Both the position numbers and the translations under genes were made by a program. Of a DNA stretch of 38,372 nt, positions 22,621 through 29,730 are shown piece after piece (position 1 is the stretch's first letter; the number at the start of each line of letters is the position of its first letter). A model generated the notes under the pieces. It was not told the DNA's origin, searched no databases, and saw nothing but the letters and a program-made list of their open reading frames with translations. The stretch comes from SZAS-103 sp038323475. GTDB taxonomy: Bacteria > Pseudomonadota > Gammaproteobacteria > Xanthomonadales > Xanthomonadaceae. The stretch is taken from the NCBI GenBank assembly GCA_038323475.1, contig JBBQHA010000016.1, positions 1 through 38,372 on the forward strand, given 5' to 3'.

Positions 22621-22640
22621 TAGCAGCGCCACGGCTGCTA
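22621..22640. promoter_or_regulatory. Inverted repeat in the 40-base divergent promoter gap
   Basis: TAGCAGC-N6-GCTGCTA is a perfect seven-base inverted repeat. -10-like hexamers overlap or abut it on both strands: TAAGCT (22639-22644, plus) and TAGACT (22618-22623, minus), each six bases from a start codon. The arrangement suggests two leaderless transcripts under a common operator, but no regulator gene is adjacent. Confidence 0.5.
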
Positions 22641-22650
22641 AGCTTTCGGC

Positions 22651-23382
22651 ATGAACGACGCCCACCGCCTGCGCCCGGATGGCTTCCGCGAACGCGGCGG
22701 CGAAGTGACCCGGCTGGAAGCCTTCGTCGATGCGGCCTTCGCATTCGCGCTGACGATGCTGGTGATTTCGGTCGGCACGATCCCCGACACCCCGGCGAAA
22801 CTGATCGAGGCGCTCAAGGGCACGCCCGCGTTCGCGGTGTGCTTTCTGCAGATCGCCACGTTCTGGTACGAGCACATGACCTGGAGCCGGCGTTACGGTC
22901 TCGACGACCGGCGCAGCATCATCCTCAGTCTGTTGCTGGTGTTCCTGGTCATGGTTTTCATCTATCCCTTGAAGGCCGTGGCATCGACGTTCTTCGGCTG
23001 GATCACCGGCGGCTGGCTGCCGTACGGATTCGACGTGAAGACGATGGCGGACCTTCGCCTGATGTTCATCGTGTACGGACTGATGTTCGGTTCGATGTCC
23101 ATCGTGATCGGCCTGCTATACCTGCAGGCATGGCGTCAGCGCGATGCGCTGGAATTGTCTCTCGACGAGCGCGTGGAGACGATCGTGCGCATGGGCGACG
23201 GTTGTATGTCGATCGTCGTGGCCCTGCTGTCGGTCGTGGTGGCGCTGGCGATGCCGGCCCGCCCATCGAGGTGGCTGATGGGAGGCCCCGGCATCGTGTA
23301 CGCGCTGATGGGTTTCAGCGGACTCGTGCAAACGGCCATCGCCCGGCGTGCGCGCGAGCGACTGCTCGCGAAAGGCGCATGA
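22651..23382 (+). CDS. TMEM175-like (DUF1211) membrane protein
   Basis: This 243-residue protein has six hydrophobic helices. The N-terminal motif TRLEAFVDAAFAFALTMLVI (residues 20-39) corresponds to the RxxxFSD-A-xFAIAxTLL pore helix of TMEM175/DUF1211 potassium channels, with Val in place of the usual Ser (F-V-D). Other helices include SIILSLLLVFLVMVFIYPLK and MFIVYGLMFGSMSIVIGLLY. Bacterial members are single-repeat and probably tetrameric, with modest potassium selectivity. The Ser-to-Val change in the signature might alter function. The stop overlaps the bioD start by four bases (ATGA). Confidence 0.8.
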   Translation: MNDAHRLRPDGFRERGGEVTRLEAFVDAAFAFALTMLVISVGTIPDTPAKLIEALKGTPAFAVCFLQIATFWYEHMTWSRRYGLDDRRSIILSLLLVFLVMVFIYPLKAVASTFFGWITGGWLPYGFDVKTMADLRLMFIVYGLMFGSMSIVIGLLYLQAWRQRDALELSLDERVETIVRMGDGCMSIVVALLSVVVALAMPARPSRWLMGGPGIVYALMGFSGLVQTAIARRARERLLAKGA

Positions 23383-24092
23383 GCCGCGGTCTCTACATCA
23401 CCGGCACCGACACCGGCATCGGCAAGACCACGGTGAGCTGCGTGCTGCTGCATGCATTGCGCGCGCGCGGCCGGCGTGCGGTCGGCATGAAGCCGGTGGC
23501 GAGCGGTTGCGAACGCACGCCGGACGGCTGGCGCAACGACGATGCCTTACAACTGCTCGCGGCCAGCGATCCGCAACCCGACTACGCACTGGTCAATCCA
23601 TATTCGTTCCCCGATCCGACTGCACCTGAGCTCGCCGCGGCCGATGTCGGCACCACCGTGGAACTCGAGCCGCTGCGCGCGGCGTTCGCGGCCTTGGCGG
23701 CGCAGGCCGACATCGTGGTGGTCGAGGGCGTCGGCGGCTGGGCCGCGCCGTTGTCCGCGCAACTCGACCAGGCCCAACTCGTGCGTGCGTTCGGCTTGCC
23801 GGTGCTGCTCGTGGTCGGTCTGCGGCTGGGCTGCATCAACCACGCGCGATTGAGCGCACGTGCGATCCGCGCTGATGGCTTGCACCTGCTGGGCTGGATC
23901 GGCAGTGCGGTGGACCCGGATTTCCGGCGCGCCGAGGAAACCATCGCGATCCTCGACCGCGTCATCGCTGCCCCACGGCTGGGCCTGTTGCCGCATCGCA
24001 TCGGTTCCGCCGACGCAACGCTGTATCCCACGCTGGCCGATGCGGCTGCATGCATGGCTGACTTTCGGCAGGTCGGCGAACTGAACGGATAA
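23379..24092 (+). CDS. bioD: Dethiobiotin synthetase
   Basis: This cytoplasmic enzyme closes the ureido ring of biotin: ATP-dependent carboxylation of 7,8-diaminononanoate to dethiobiotin. The 237-residue product has the P-loop GTDTGIGKT (9-17), the substrate motif MKPVASGCE, a DDALQL segment, the P-x-x-P-E-LAA stretch (DPTAPELAAADVG) and VVEGVGGWAAPLS. Its start codon overlaps the stop of the TMEM175-like gene, so it is read from the same message; other biotin genes are not nearby. The end is 97 bases before the RND adaptor gene. Confidence 0.95.
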   Translation: MSRGLYITGTDTGIGKTTVSCVLLHALRARGRRAVGMKPVASGCERTPDGWRNDDALQLLAASDPQPDYALVNPYSFPDPTAPELAAADVGTTVELEPLRAAFAALAAQADIVVVEGVGGWAAPLSAQLDQAQLVRAFGLPVLLVVGLRLGCINHARLSARAIRADGLHLLGWIGSAVDPDFRRAEETIAILDRVIAAPRLGLLPHRIGSADATLYPTLADAAACMADFRQVGELNG

Positions 24093-24189
24093 GCTAGACT
24101 TGGCAGTACAGCAATCGTCTTGCCATCCGCTTCGGCGTGCAGGTCGCAGCACCGCCGTAGCGCGGCTGATCGAAACCTAAGGATCAACC

Positions 24190-25329
24190 ATGCGCCGTAC
24201 CGCCAATGTCCTGCTGCTGGTCCTGCTCGTCCTCGGCGGCGTTGCCGCCTGCAAGCGCGGCGGTGGTGCGGATGACGCGGCCGGCGGCAAGGGCGGTCCT
24301 CCCGGGGGCGGGATGCCGCCGCTGCCGGTCGAAGTCGTCACCCTGAAACCGCAATCGCTGGCCGCCGGCGTGCAGACGGTCGGCAGCCTGCGTGCTGACG
24401 AATCGGTCGTGGTGCGGCCCGAGATCGCCGGGCGCATCAACCAGATCCATTTCACCGAAGGCGGCCACGTCGCCGCTGGCGCACCGCTGTTCACGCTCGA
24501 TGCGAGCCTCGGCCAGGCCAGCCTCAACGAAGCCGTCGCGAACCTGCAGAACAGCCGCCGTGCTGCCGACCGCGCGCAACAGCTGGTCGCGCAGAAACTG
24601 ATCGCGCAGTCCGAATACGACAAGGCGCGTGCGTCGCTCGGCGTCGACGAGGCGCGCGTCGCGTCCGCCCGCGCGATGCTGTCGAAGATGACCCTGACCG
24701 CGCCGTTCGCGGGCCAGGTGGGCCTGCGCGAAGTCAGCGTCGGCGAGTTCGTCAACGTCGGCCAGGACCTTGTGAAACTGGTGCGGCTGGATCCGATCGA
24801 GGTCGATTTCAACGCGCCGGAAAACGTGCTCTCGCAGCTGCACGAGGGCCAGCAGATCAACATCAGCGTCGATTCCTTCCCGAACGACAGCTTCCACGGC
24901 AAGGTCGTCGCGATCGACCCGGTCATCGACCCGGCCAGCCGCAGCGCGAAGCTGCGCGCGCAGATCGACAACCACGAAGGACGCCTGCACCCCGGCCAGT
25001 TCGTCAGGCTTCAGCTGGACACCGGCGGCGGCAGCGTCGATGCGCTGCTGGTGCCGGAGCAGGCACTGATGCAGGACGGCGACGTGCGTTACGTCTACAC
25101 CGTCGTCGCCGGCAAGGCGAAGCGGACCGAGGTCAAGATCGGCGTGCGCGTGCCGGGGCTGGTGCAGGCGATCAGCGGCCTCAAGGCCGGCGACGTGGTG
25201 ATCACCGCGGGCCAGACCAAGCCGATCATGCACGAGGGCCTGGACGTGAAGCCGCTGCCGCCGGACGGAACCCCGGCGCCGGACGGCCCGCCGGCGCAGC
25301 AGTCCGGACCCGCAGCGAAGCAGGGCTGA
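24190..25329 (+). CDS. RND efflux periplasmic adaptor lipoprotein
   Basis: This 379-residue membrane-fusion protein has a lipoprotein signal (NVLLLVLLVLGGVAAC, lipobox V-A-A-Cys21) followed by a Gly-rich linker. The lipoyl halves are VRPEIAGRINQIHFTEGGHV and MTLTAPFAGQVGLREVSVGE, with only a short helical hairpin between them. The beta-barrel (VEVDF...QLHEGQQINISVDSFP in outline) and C-terminal domain (LKAGDVVITAGQTKPIMHEG) complete the fold. The tail is Pro/Gly-rich. AAGGA precedes the ATG. The RND pump gene follows after six bases. No outer-membrane factor gene and no regulator are present, so a shared TolC-like channel is likely. Confidence 0.95.
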   Translation: MRRTANVLLLVLLVLGGVAACKRGGGADDAAGGKGGPPGGGMPPLPVEVVTLKPQSLAAGVQTVGSLRADESVVVRPEIAGRINQIHFTEGGHVAAGAPLFTLDASLGQASLNEAVANLQNSRRAADRAQQLVAQKLIAQSEYDKARASLGVDEARVASARAMLSKMTLTAPFAGQVGLREVSVGEFVNVGQDLVKLVRLDPIEVDFNAPENVLSQLHEGQQINISVDSFPNDSFHGKVVAIDPVIDPASRSAKLRAQIDNHEGRLHPGQFVRLQLDTGGGSVDALLVPEQALMQDGDVRYVYTVVAGKAKRTEVKIGVRVPGLVQAISGLKAGDVVITAGQTKPIMHEGLDVKPLPPDGTPAPDGPPAQQSGPAAKQG

Positions 25330-25335
25330 GCGGCG

Positions 25336-28300
25336 ATGGTCCTGTCCGATCTCTCGATCCGCCGGCCGGTCCTCGCGATCGTCGTCAACCTCGTGGTGCT
25401 GTTGCTCGGCGTCATCGCGTTCGAGCGGCTCGCGGTGCGCCTGATCCCGAACGTCGACACGCCGGTGGTGACGGTCAACACCACCTATCCCGGCGCCAGT
25501 GCGCAGGTCATCGAATCGCAGGTCACCCAGCCGATCGAGGATGCGCTGTCGGGCGTCGAAGGCATCGAGTACATGCAGTCGGTCAGCCGCGAGCAGACCA
25601 GCCAGGTCACGATCCGCTTCCGCTTGAGCCGCGATCCCGACGGCGCCGCGTCCGACGTGCGCGATCGCGTCGCCCAGGCGCGCCAGTTCCTGCCGGTGGA
25701 GGTGCGCGAGCCGGTCATCCAGAAACAGGAAGCCGACCAGCAGCCGATCATCTATCTCGCGTTCTCGTCCGACCACCATTCGCAGGTCGAGATCGCCGAT
25801 TACGCCACGCGCCTGGTCAAGGATCGCGTGCAGACGATTCCCGGCGTCGCCCAGGCGCAGGTGTATTCGAGCACGTACGCGATGCGGATCTGGCTGCAGC
25901 CGCAGCGGCTGGCCGGGTTCGGGCTGACTCCGGCCGACGTCGAGGACGCGCTGCGCAAGCAGAACGTCGAGATCCCGGCCGGTCGCGTCGAAAGCAGCGC
26001 GCGCGAATTCACCGTGCTGTCGGAAACCGACCTGAAGACGCCGGAGGAATTCGGCGCCATCATCCTGTCCGACACCAATGGCAGCCAGGTACGCCTGCGC
26101 GATGTCGCCAAGGTCGAGCTCGGCCAGCAGGAAGACCGCTTCCGCGCGCGCTACAACGGCAAGAACGCGGTGCCGCTGGGGATCGTGAAGCAGGCCGTCG
26201 CGAATCCGCTCGACATTTCCTCCGCATTGCAGAAGATGCTGCCGGAGATCACCCGCACCCTGCCGCAGGGCATGAAGGTCGAGATCGCGTACGACTCCAC
26301 GATCTTCATCAAGAAGTCGATCGAGGAGGTCTACAAGACCGTCGGCGAGGCGATCGGCCTGGTCATCATCGTGATCTTCCTGTTCCTGCGCAGCTGGCGC
26401 GCGACCCTGATTCCGCTGGTGACGATTCCGGTGTCGATGATCGGCGCGTTCGCGCTGATGTACCTGTTCGGCTTCACCATCAATACGCTGACCCTGCTCG
26501 CGATGGTGCTGGCGATCGGGCTCGTGGTCGACGACGCGATCGTGATGCTGGAGAACATCTACCGGCACATCGAGGAAGGCATGCCGCCGTTCCAGGCGGC
26601 GCTGCGGGGCAGCAAGGAAATCGGCTTCGCGATCGTCGCGATGACGCTTACCCTCGCCGCGGTGTACGTGCCGCTCGCGTTTTCCACCGGCCGCACCGGC
26701 AAGCTGTTCGTCGAATTCGCGCTGACCCTTGCCGGCGCGGTGCTGGTCTCGGGGTTCACCGCGCTGACGCTGTCGCCGATGATGTCCTCGCGCCTGCTGC
26801 GTCGCGACGAAAAGCACGGGCGTTTCTACGAGGCCGGCGAAAAGGTGCTGCGCTGGGTCGACCGGAGCTATCGCGGCGCGCTCAAGGGCGCCCTGCATGG
26901 GCGCTGGATCGTGGTCGGTGTCGCCGCGCTGGTCTACACGGGCGCGGCGTTGCTTTTCGTCGGTCTGCCGCGCGAGCTCGCACCGCAGGAAGACCAGGGC
27001 TTTATCATCGGCATCGGCATCGCACCGCAGGGCTCGACCGTCGAGTACACCGACAAGTACGCGCGGCAGATGGAGCACATGGTGCTGGCGCTGCCGGACC
27101 AGCAACGCGTTTTCCAGATCGTCGGCTTCCCGGATGTCACCCAGACGGTCGGCTTCACCATGCTCAAGGACTGGAGCCAGCGCAAGCAATCGGCGCAGGA
27201 GATCGCGGGCAGCCCGTTTCCGCCGAGCGGACTGGCGGCGCAGATGTTCTTCGCGATTCCGGGCGTGATGGCGTTCACCGTCACCCCGCCGCCGCTCGGC
27301 CAGCAGGATTTCCTCGGCCAGCCGGTGAGTTTCGTCGTCGAAAGCACCGGCACCTGGGACGAGCTCAGCGCAACGGTCGCCAAGCTCAAGGTGAAGATGC
27401 AGGAAAACCCGCGGCTGACGAATCCGGACACCGACCTGAAGCTCGACAAGCCGCAGCTCAAGATCGACGTCGACCGCGACAAGGTCGCCGCCGTCGGCAG
27501 CAGCGTCGACGTCGTCGGCCACACGCTGGAAACCCTGCTCGGCGGTCGCAACGTCACCCGCTTCAAGAAGGGCGTGCAGCAGTACGACGTGACCGTGCAG
27601 GTCGAGGACGCCGCGCGTCGCACCCCGGGCGATGTCAGCAACATCTTCGTGCACGGCCGCAACGGCCAGATGATCCAGCTGTCGAACCTGGTCACCGTGC
27701 ACGAGGCGATCGCCGCCAAGGAGCTCAACCACTTCAACAAGCTGCGCGCGGCGACGATCAGCGCAGGCCTCGCACCCGGCTATTCGACCGGCGAAGCGCT
27801 GACGTGGATGGAGAACGCGCTCAGGCAGGTCGCTCCGGAAGCGCAGTACGACCTGTCCGGGCAAAGCCGCGAATTCCGCGAATCCTCCAGCGACTTCGCG
27901 AAGATCTTCGTGCTCGCGCTGGTCTTCATCTTCCTGGTGCTCGCGGCGCAGTTCGAGAGCTGGATCGATCCGTTCGTGATCCTGCTGGCGGTGCCGCTGG
28001 CGGCGTTCGGCGCCTTCCTCGCGCTCAAGCTCAGCGGCCACGGCAGCTGGAACATCTATTCGCAGATCGGCATCGTCACCCTGGTCGGCCTGATCGCCAA
28101 GCACGGCATCCTGATCGTGGAGTTCAGCAACCAATTGCAGGAGCAGGGGCGGTCGAAGTTCGACGCGGTGGTCGAAGCGGCGGCGCTGCGCCTGCGTCCG
28201 ATCCTGATGACGACCGGCGCGATGGTGTTCGGTGCATTGCCGCTGGCCATTGCGGTCGGAGCCGGCGCCGAGGCGCGCAACCAGATCGGACTGGTGATCG

Positions 28301-28416
28301 TCGGCGGCATGGCGATCGGCACGTTCTTTACGCTGTTCGTGGTGCCGGTGGTGTATCTGCTGATCGCGCGTACGCACCAGCATCCCGTCGAGGAAGCGGC
28401 TACGCCTGCGGTTTGA
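25336..28416 (+). CDS. RND efflux pump permease (AcrB/MexF superfamily, HAE1 type)
   Basis: This 1026-residue proton-driven inner-membrane pump has the standard twofold architecture. It begins LSDLSIRRPVLAIVVNLVVL and continues with VNTTYPGASAQVIESQVTQP and IEDALSGVEGI. The helix-4 proton-relay pair Asp399-Asp400 lies in AIGLVVDDAIVMLENIYRHI. The second half starts around ALHGRWIVVGVAALVYTGAA, and LVGLIAKHGILIVEFSNQLQ is the conserved helix-10/11 region. The length is slightly below the 1040-1050 of AcrB. It follows the lipoprotein adaptor by six bases and is probably translationally coupled. The substrate cannot be told from sequence; the family includes drug, dye and fatty-acid pumps. Confidence 0.97.
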   Translation: MVLSDLSIRRPVLAIVVNLVVLLLGVIAFERLAVRLIPNVDTPVVTVNTTYPGASAQVIESQVTQPIEDALSGVEGIEYMQSVSREQTSQVTIRFRLSRDPDGAASDVRDRVAQARQFLPVEVREPVIQKQEADQQPIIYLAFSSDHHSQVEIADYATRLVKDRVQTIPGVAQAQVYSSTYAMRIWLQPQRLAGFGLTPADVEDALRKQNVEIPAGRVESSAREFTVLSETDLKTPEEFGAIILSDTNGSQVRLRDVAKVELGQQEDRFRARYNGKNAVPLGIVKQAVANPLDISSALQKMLPEITRTLPQGMKVEIAYDSTIFIKKSIEEVYKTVGEAIGLVIIVIFLFLRSWRATLIPLVTIPVSMIGAFALMYLFGFTINTLTLLAMVLAIGLVVDDAIVMLENIYRHIEEGMPPFQAALRGSKEIGFAIVAMTLTLAAVYVPLAFSTGRTGKLFVEFALTLAGAVLVSGFTALTLSPMMSSRLLRRDEKHGRFYEAGEKVLRWVDRSYRGALKGALHGRWIVVGVAALVYTGAALLFVGLPRELAPQEDQGFIIGIGIAPQGSTVEYTDKYARQMEHMVLALPDQQRVFQIVGFPDVTQTVGFTMLKDWSQRKQSAQEIAGSPFPPSGLAAQMFFAIPGVMAFTVTPPPLGQQDFLGQPVSFVVESTGTWDELSATVAKLKVKMQENPRLTNPDTDLKLDKPQLKIDVDRDKVAAVGSSVDVVGHTLETLLGGRNVTRFKKGVQQYDVTVQVEDAARRTPGDVSNIFVHGRNGQMIQLSNLVTVHEAIAAKELNHFNKLRAATISAGLAPGYSTGEALTWMENALRQVAPEAQYDLSGQSREFRESSSDFAKIFVLALVFIFLVLAAQFESWIDPFVILLAVPLAAFGAFLALKLSGHGSWNIYSQIGIVTLVGLIAKHGILIVEFSNQLQEQGRSKFDAVVEAAALRLRPILMTTGAMVFGALPLAIAVGAGAEARNQIGLVIVGGMAIGTFFTLFVVPVVYLLIARTHQHPVEEAATPAV

Positions 28417-28663
28417 TCGATGCGTCGCGCGGCCGGTTAAAGCAGGTTGCAGCGTGCGCTGCGTGCGTAGGATCCGCCTGATGGATCCGGCTCAACGGGT
28501 TGGAAGGCGAGCCGGTTTCACTCCCACGCGACAGCAGGGGTGATGACGATCGCTTGCGACCGCTGATTCGCGGCATGGGGAACGCCCGGCAGGGCCGCGG
28601 GGCAAGACCAGGAACTGGTCCGGTTCATCGGGTTCGATTCGTTCCGGAGCGAGAGGCGCCCAT
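28417..28663. other. Intergenic stretch without a recognisable gene
   Basis: The 337 bases between the RND pump and the phasin hold a phasin terminator at the right edge and no convincing gene. A short GGATCC-N7-GGATCC repeat lies near 28470. Possible short reading frames here lack ribosome sites and cross the terminator. A GGGTTCGATTCG string near 28630 resembles a T-arm but has no stem partner. Confidence 0.6.
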
Positions 28664-28667
28664 AAAA

Positions 28668-28691
28668 AAAGCCGACGCGAGCGTCGGCTTT
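28668..28691 (-). terminator. Intrinsic terminator of the phasin gene
   Basis: Read on the minus strand, AAAGCCGAC and GTCGGCTTT pair around a six-base loop, followed by TTTTTTT. It lies about 63 bases past the phasin stop. The plus-strand side lacks a long T-tract, so it mainly serves the phasin. Confidence 0.9.
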
Positions 28692-28753
28692 GAAAGGTGC
28701 GCGACCGGCAGGGGAACAGGTCGCGCTCACTCACCACGTTGGAAGCTTGCGAA

Positions 28754-29179
28754 TTACTTGCGCGCAGCGGCCTTGACGACCTTGTCCACGTTCTTGGTCG
28801 CGATGTCCGCGGCCTGCGTCGCGACATTGCGGATTTCGTCATTGGCGGCTTCGACCTGGCCCTTGACCAGTTCAGCGATCGCCTGGTTGGTCTTGAGCTG
28901 CGAGGCGATCATTTCCTGACCGACGGCGGCGAAACGCTCGGCGTGTTCCTTCGCGAGCTCGAGACCCTTCGGCATGATCGTCTTGAGGTCTTCGATGTCG
29001 CGGGCCTCGGAAGCCTGGCCGAAGAACGCAACGTTCGCGTTCAGGCGCTCTTCGAGGGTCTTGAACTGCAGGCCGATCAGCTGCTGGGCGTTCTGCAGCG
29101 CGAGGGTGTTGGCCTGCAGCGCGGCGTTCGCGAACTGCTTGCTCATGTTGATCATCTGGCTCTGGATTTGCTCGTACAT
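28754..29179 (-). CDS. Phasin family protein
   Basis: This 141-residue, almost wholly helical protein is of the phasin type, which coats polyhydroxyalkanoate granules. The N-terminal QIQSQMINMSKQFANAALQA and NAQQLIGLQFKTLEERLNAN, plus the central heptad-like region (GLELAKEHAERFAAVGQEMI), match the family; the tail is Ala/Lys-rich (AADIATKNVDKVVKAAARK). AGGAG precedes the ATG. It has its own promoter with a palindrome on it and its own terminator, so it is a single-gene unit. No PHA synthase is in the window, so PHA storage is inferred from the phasin only; related phasins also occur in non-PHA strains. Confidence 0.9.
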   Translation of the reverse strand: MYEQIQSQMINMSKQFANAALQANTLALQNAQQLIGLQFKTLEERLNANVAFFGQASEARDIEDLKTIMPKGLELAKEHAERFAAVGQEMIASQLKTNQAIAELVKGQVEAANDEIRNVATQAADIATKNVDKVVKAAARK

Positions 29180-29223
29180 GGACCTGCTCCTGATTCAGGG
29201 CGGGATGCCCAGTGTGGAGATCA

Positions 29224-29254
29224 TCCTAGCAGGACTTTTGTTGCATTGCAACAT
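29224..29254 (-). promoter_or_regulatory. Phasin promoter with PhaR-like palindrome
   Basis: On the minus strand, TTGCAA (29252-29247) and TAGGAT (29229-29224) are separated by 17 bases, a plausible -35/-10 pair. The perfect palindrome TGTTGCA-T-TGCAACA (29240-29254) covers the -35 box. PhaR repressors of PHA granule genes bind TGC-rich palindromes such as CTGC/TTGC-N3-4-GCAG/GCAA. The surrounding region is notably AT-rich. A repressor that blocks the -35 and is titrated by PHA is the expected logic; the regulator gene is not in the window. Confidence 0.62.
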
Positions 29255-29341
29255 ATCCGATGCAAAAAGATTCAGACTGATTCATAAGCTGTTGATCTTA
29301 AACTTGAACTATCCGTTTTCGACGAATGGCGCAGCGCGTCA

Positions 29342-29698
29342 TTACGGGCCGCGGTAGCGGCAGCCCGAAGTGCAGGTCTCATGCACGACCACCTCGGCCA
29401 ACAGGGGCAACGCCGGCTTCAGGCGTTCCCAGATCCAGGTCGCGAGGCGCTCGCTGGTCGGGTTCTCCAGCCCTTCGATCTCATTGAGATAGTGGTGGTC
29501 GAGCCGATCGTAAAGGGGCGCGAACGCCGCCTTGATCTCGGCGAAATCCATCACCCAGCCGGTGCGCGGATCGGGTTCGCCCGCCACATGCAGTTCCACC
29601 GCGAACGAATGCCCGTGCAGGTTCGCGCACTTGTGCCCGGCCGGCACGTTCGGCAGCCGATGCGCCGCCTCGATGCGGAAAACCTTGAAGATATCCAT
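29342..29698 (-). CDS. queD: 6-carboxy-5,6,7,8-tetrahydropterin synthase
   Basis: This cytoplasmic zinc enzyme converts dihydroneopterin triphosphate to 6-carboxytetrahydropterin in queuosine/7-deazaguanine synthesis. The 118-residue product closely follows E. coli QueD: EAAHRLPNVPAGHKCANLHG then HSF, with zinc ligands His13, His28 and His30 and catalytic Cys24, then TGWVMDFAEIKAAFAPLYDR, LDHHYLNEIEGLENPTSE and HETCTSGCRYRG at the end. ATG 29698 gives a normal N terminus; ATG 29713 adds five residues. It lies 32 bases after the macroglobulin gene in the same direction and may be cotranscribed with it. No other queuosine genes are nearby. Confidence 0.95.
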   Translation of the reverse strand: MDIFKVFRIEAAHRLPNVPAGHKCANLHGHSFAVELHVAGEPDPRTGWVMDFAEIKAAFAPLYDRLDHHYLNEIEGLENPTSERLATWIWERLKPALPLLAEVVVHETCTSGCRYRGP

Positions 29699-29730
29699 GC
29701 CAAATGGTCGCATGCATGCCCAGCCCGGCG

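Noticed and set aside
24093..24120. TTGGCAGTACAGCAAT before the RND adaptor as a second sigma-54 promoter
   Set aside because: The spacing between GG and GC is eight, not ten, and the -12 box is poor.
24184..28383. A very long open frame (about 1400 codons) antisense to the RND adaptor and pump
   Set aside because: It is His/Arg/Glu/Asp/Val-rich with no domain, typical of the antisense shadow of high-GC coding DNA. The plus-strand genes are unambiguous.
28620..28660. A T-arm-like string GGGTTCGATTCG suggesting a tRNA
   Set aside because: There are no complementary T-stem, acceptor stem or anticodon arm around it.
28492..28842. Short minus-strand frames upstream of the RND pump end
   Set aside because: They cross the phasin terminator or the phasin gene, lack ribosome sites and have shadow-like composition.
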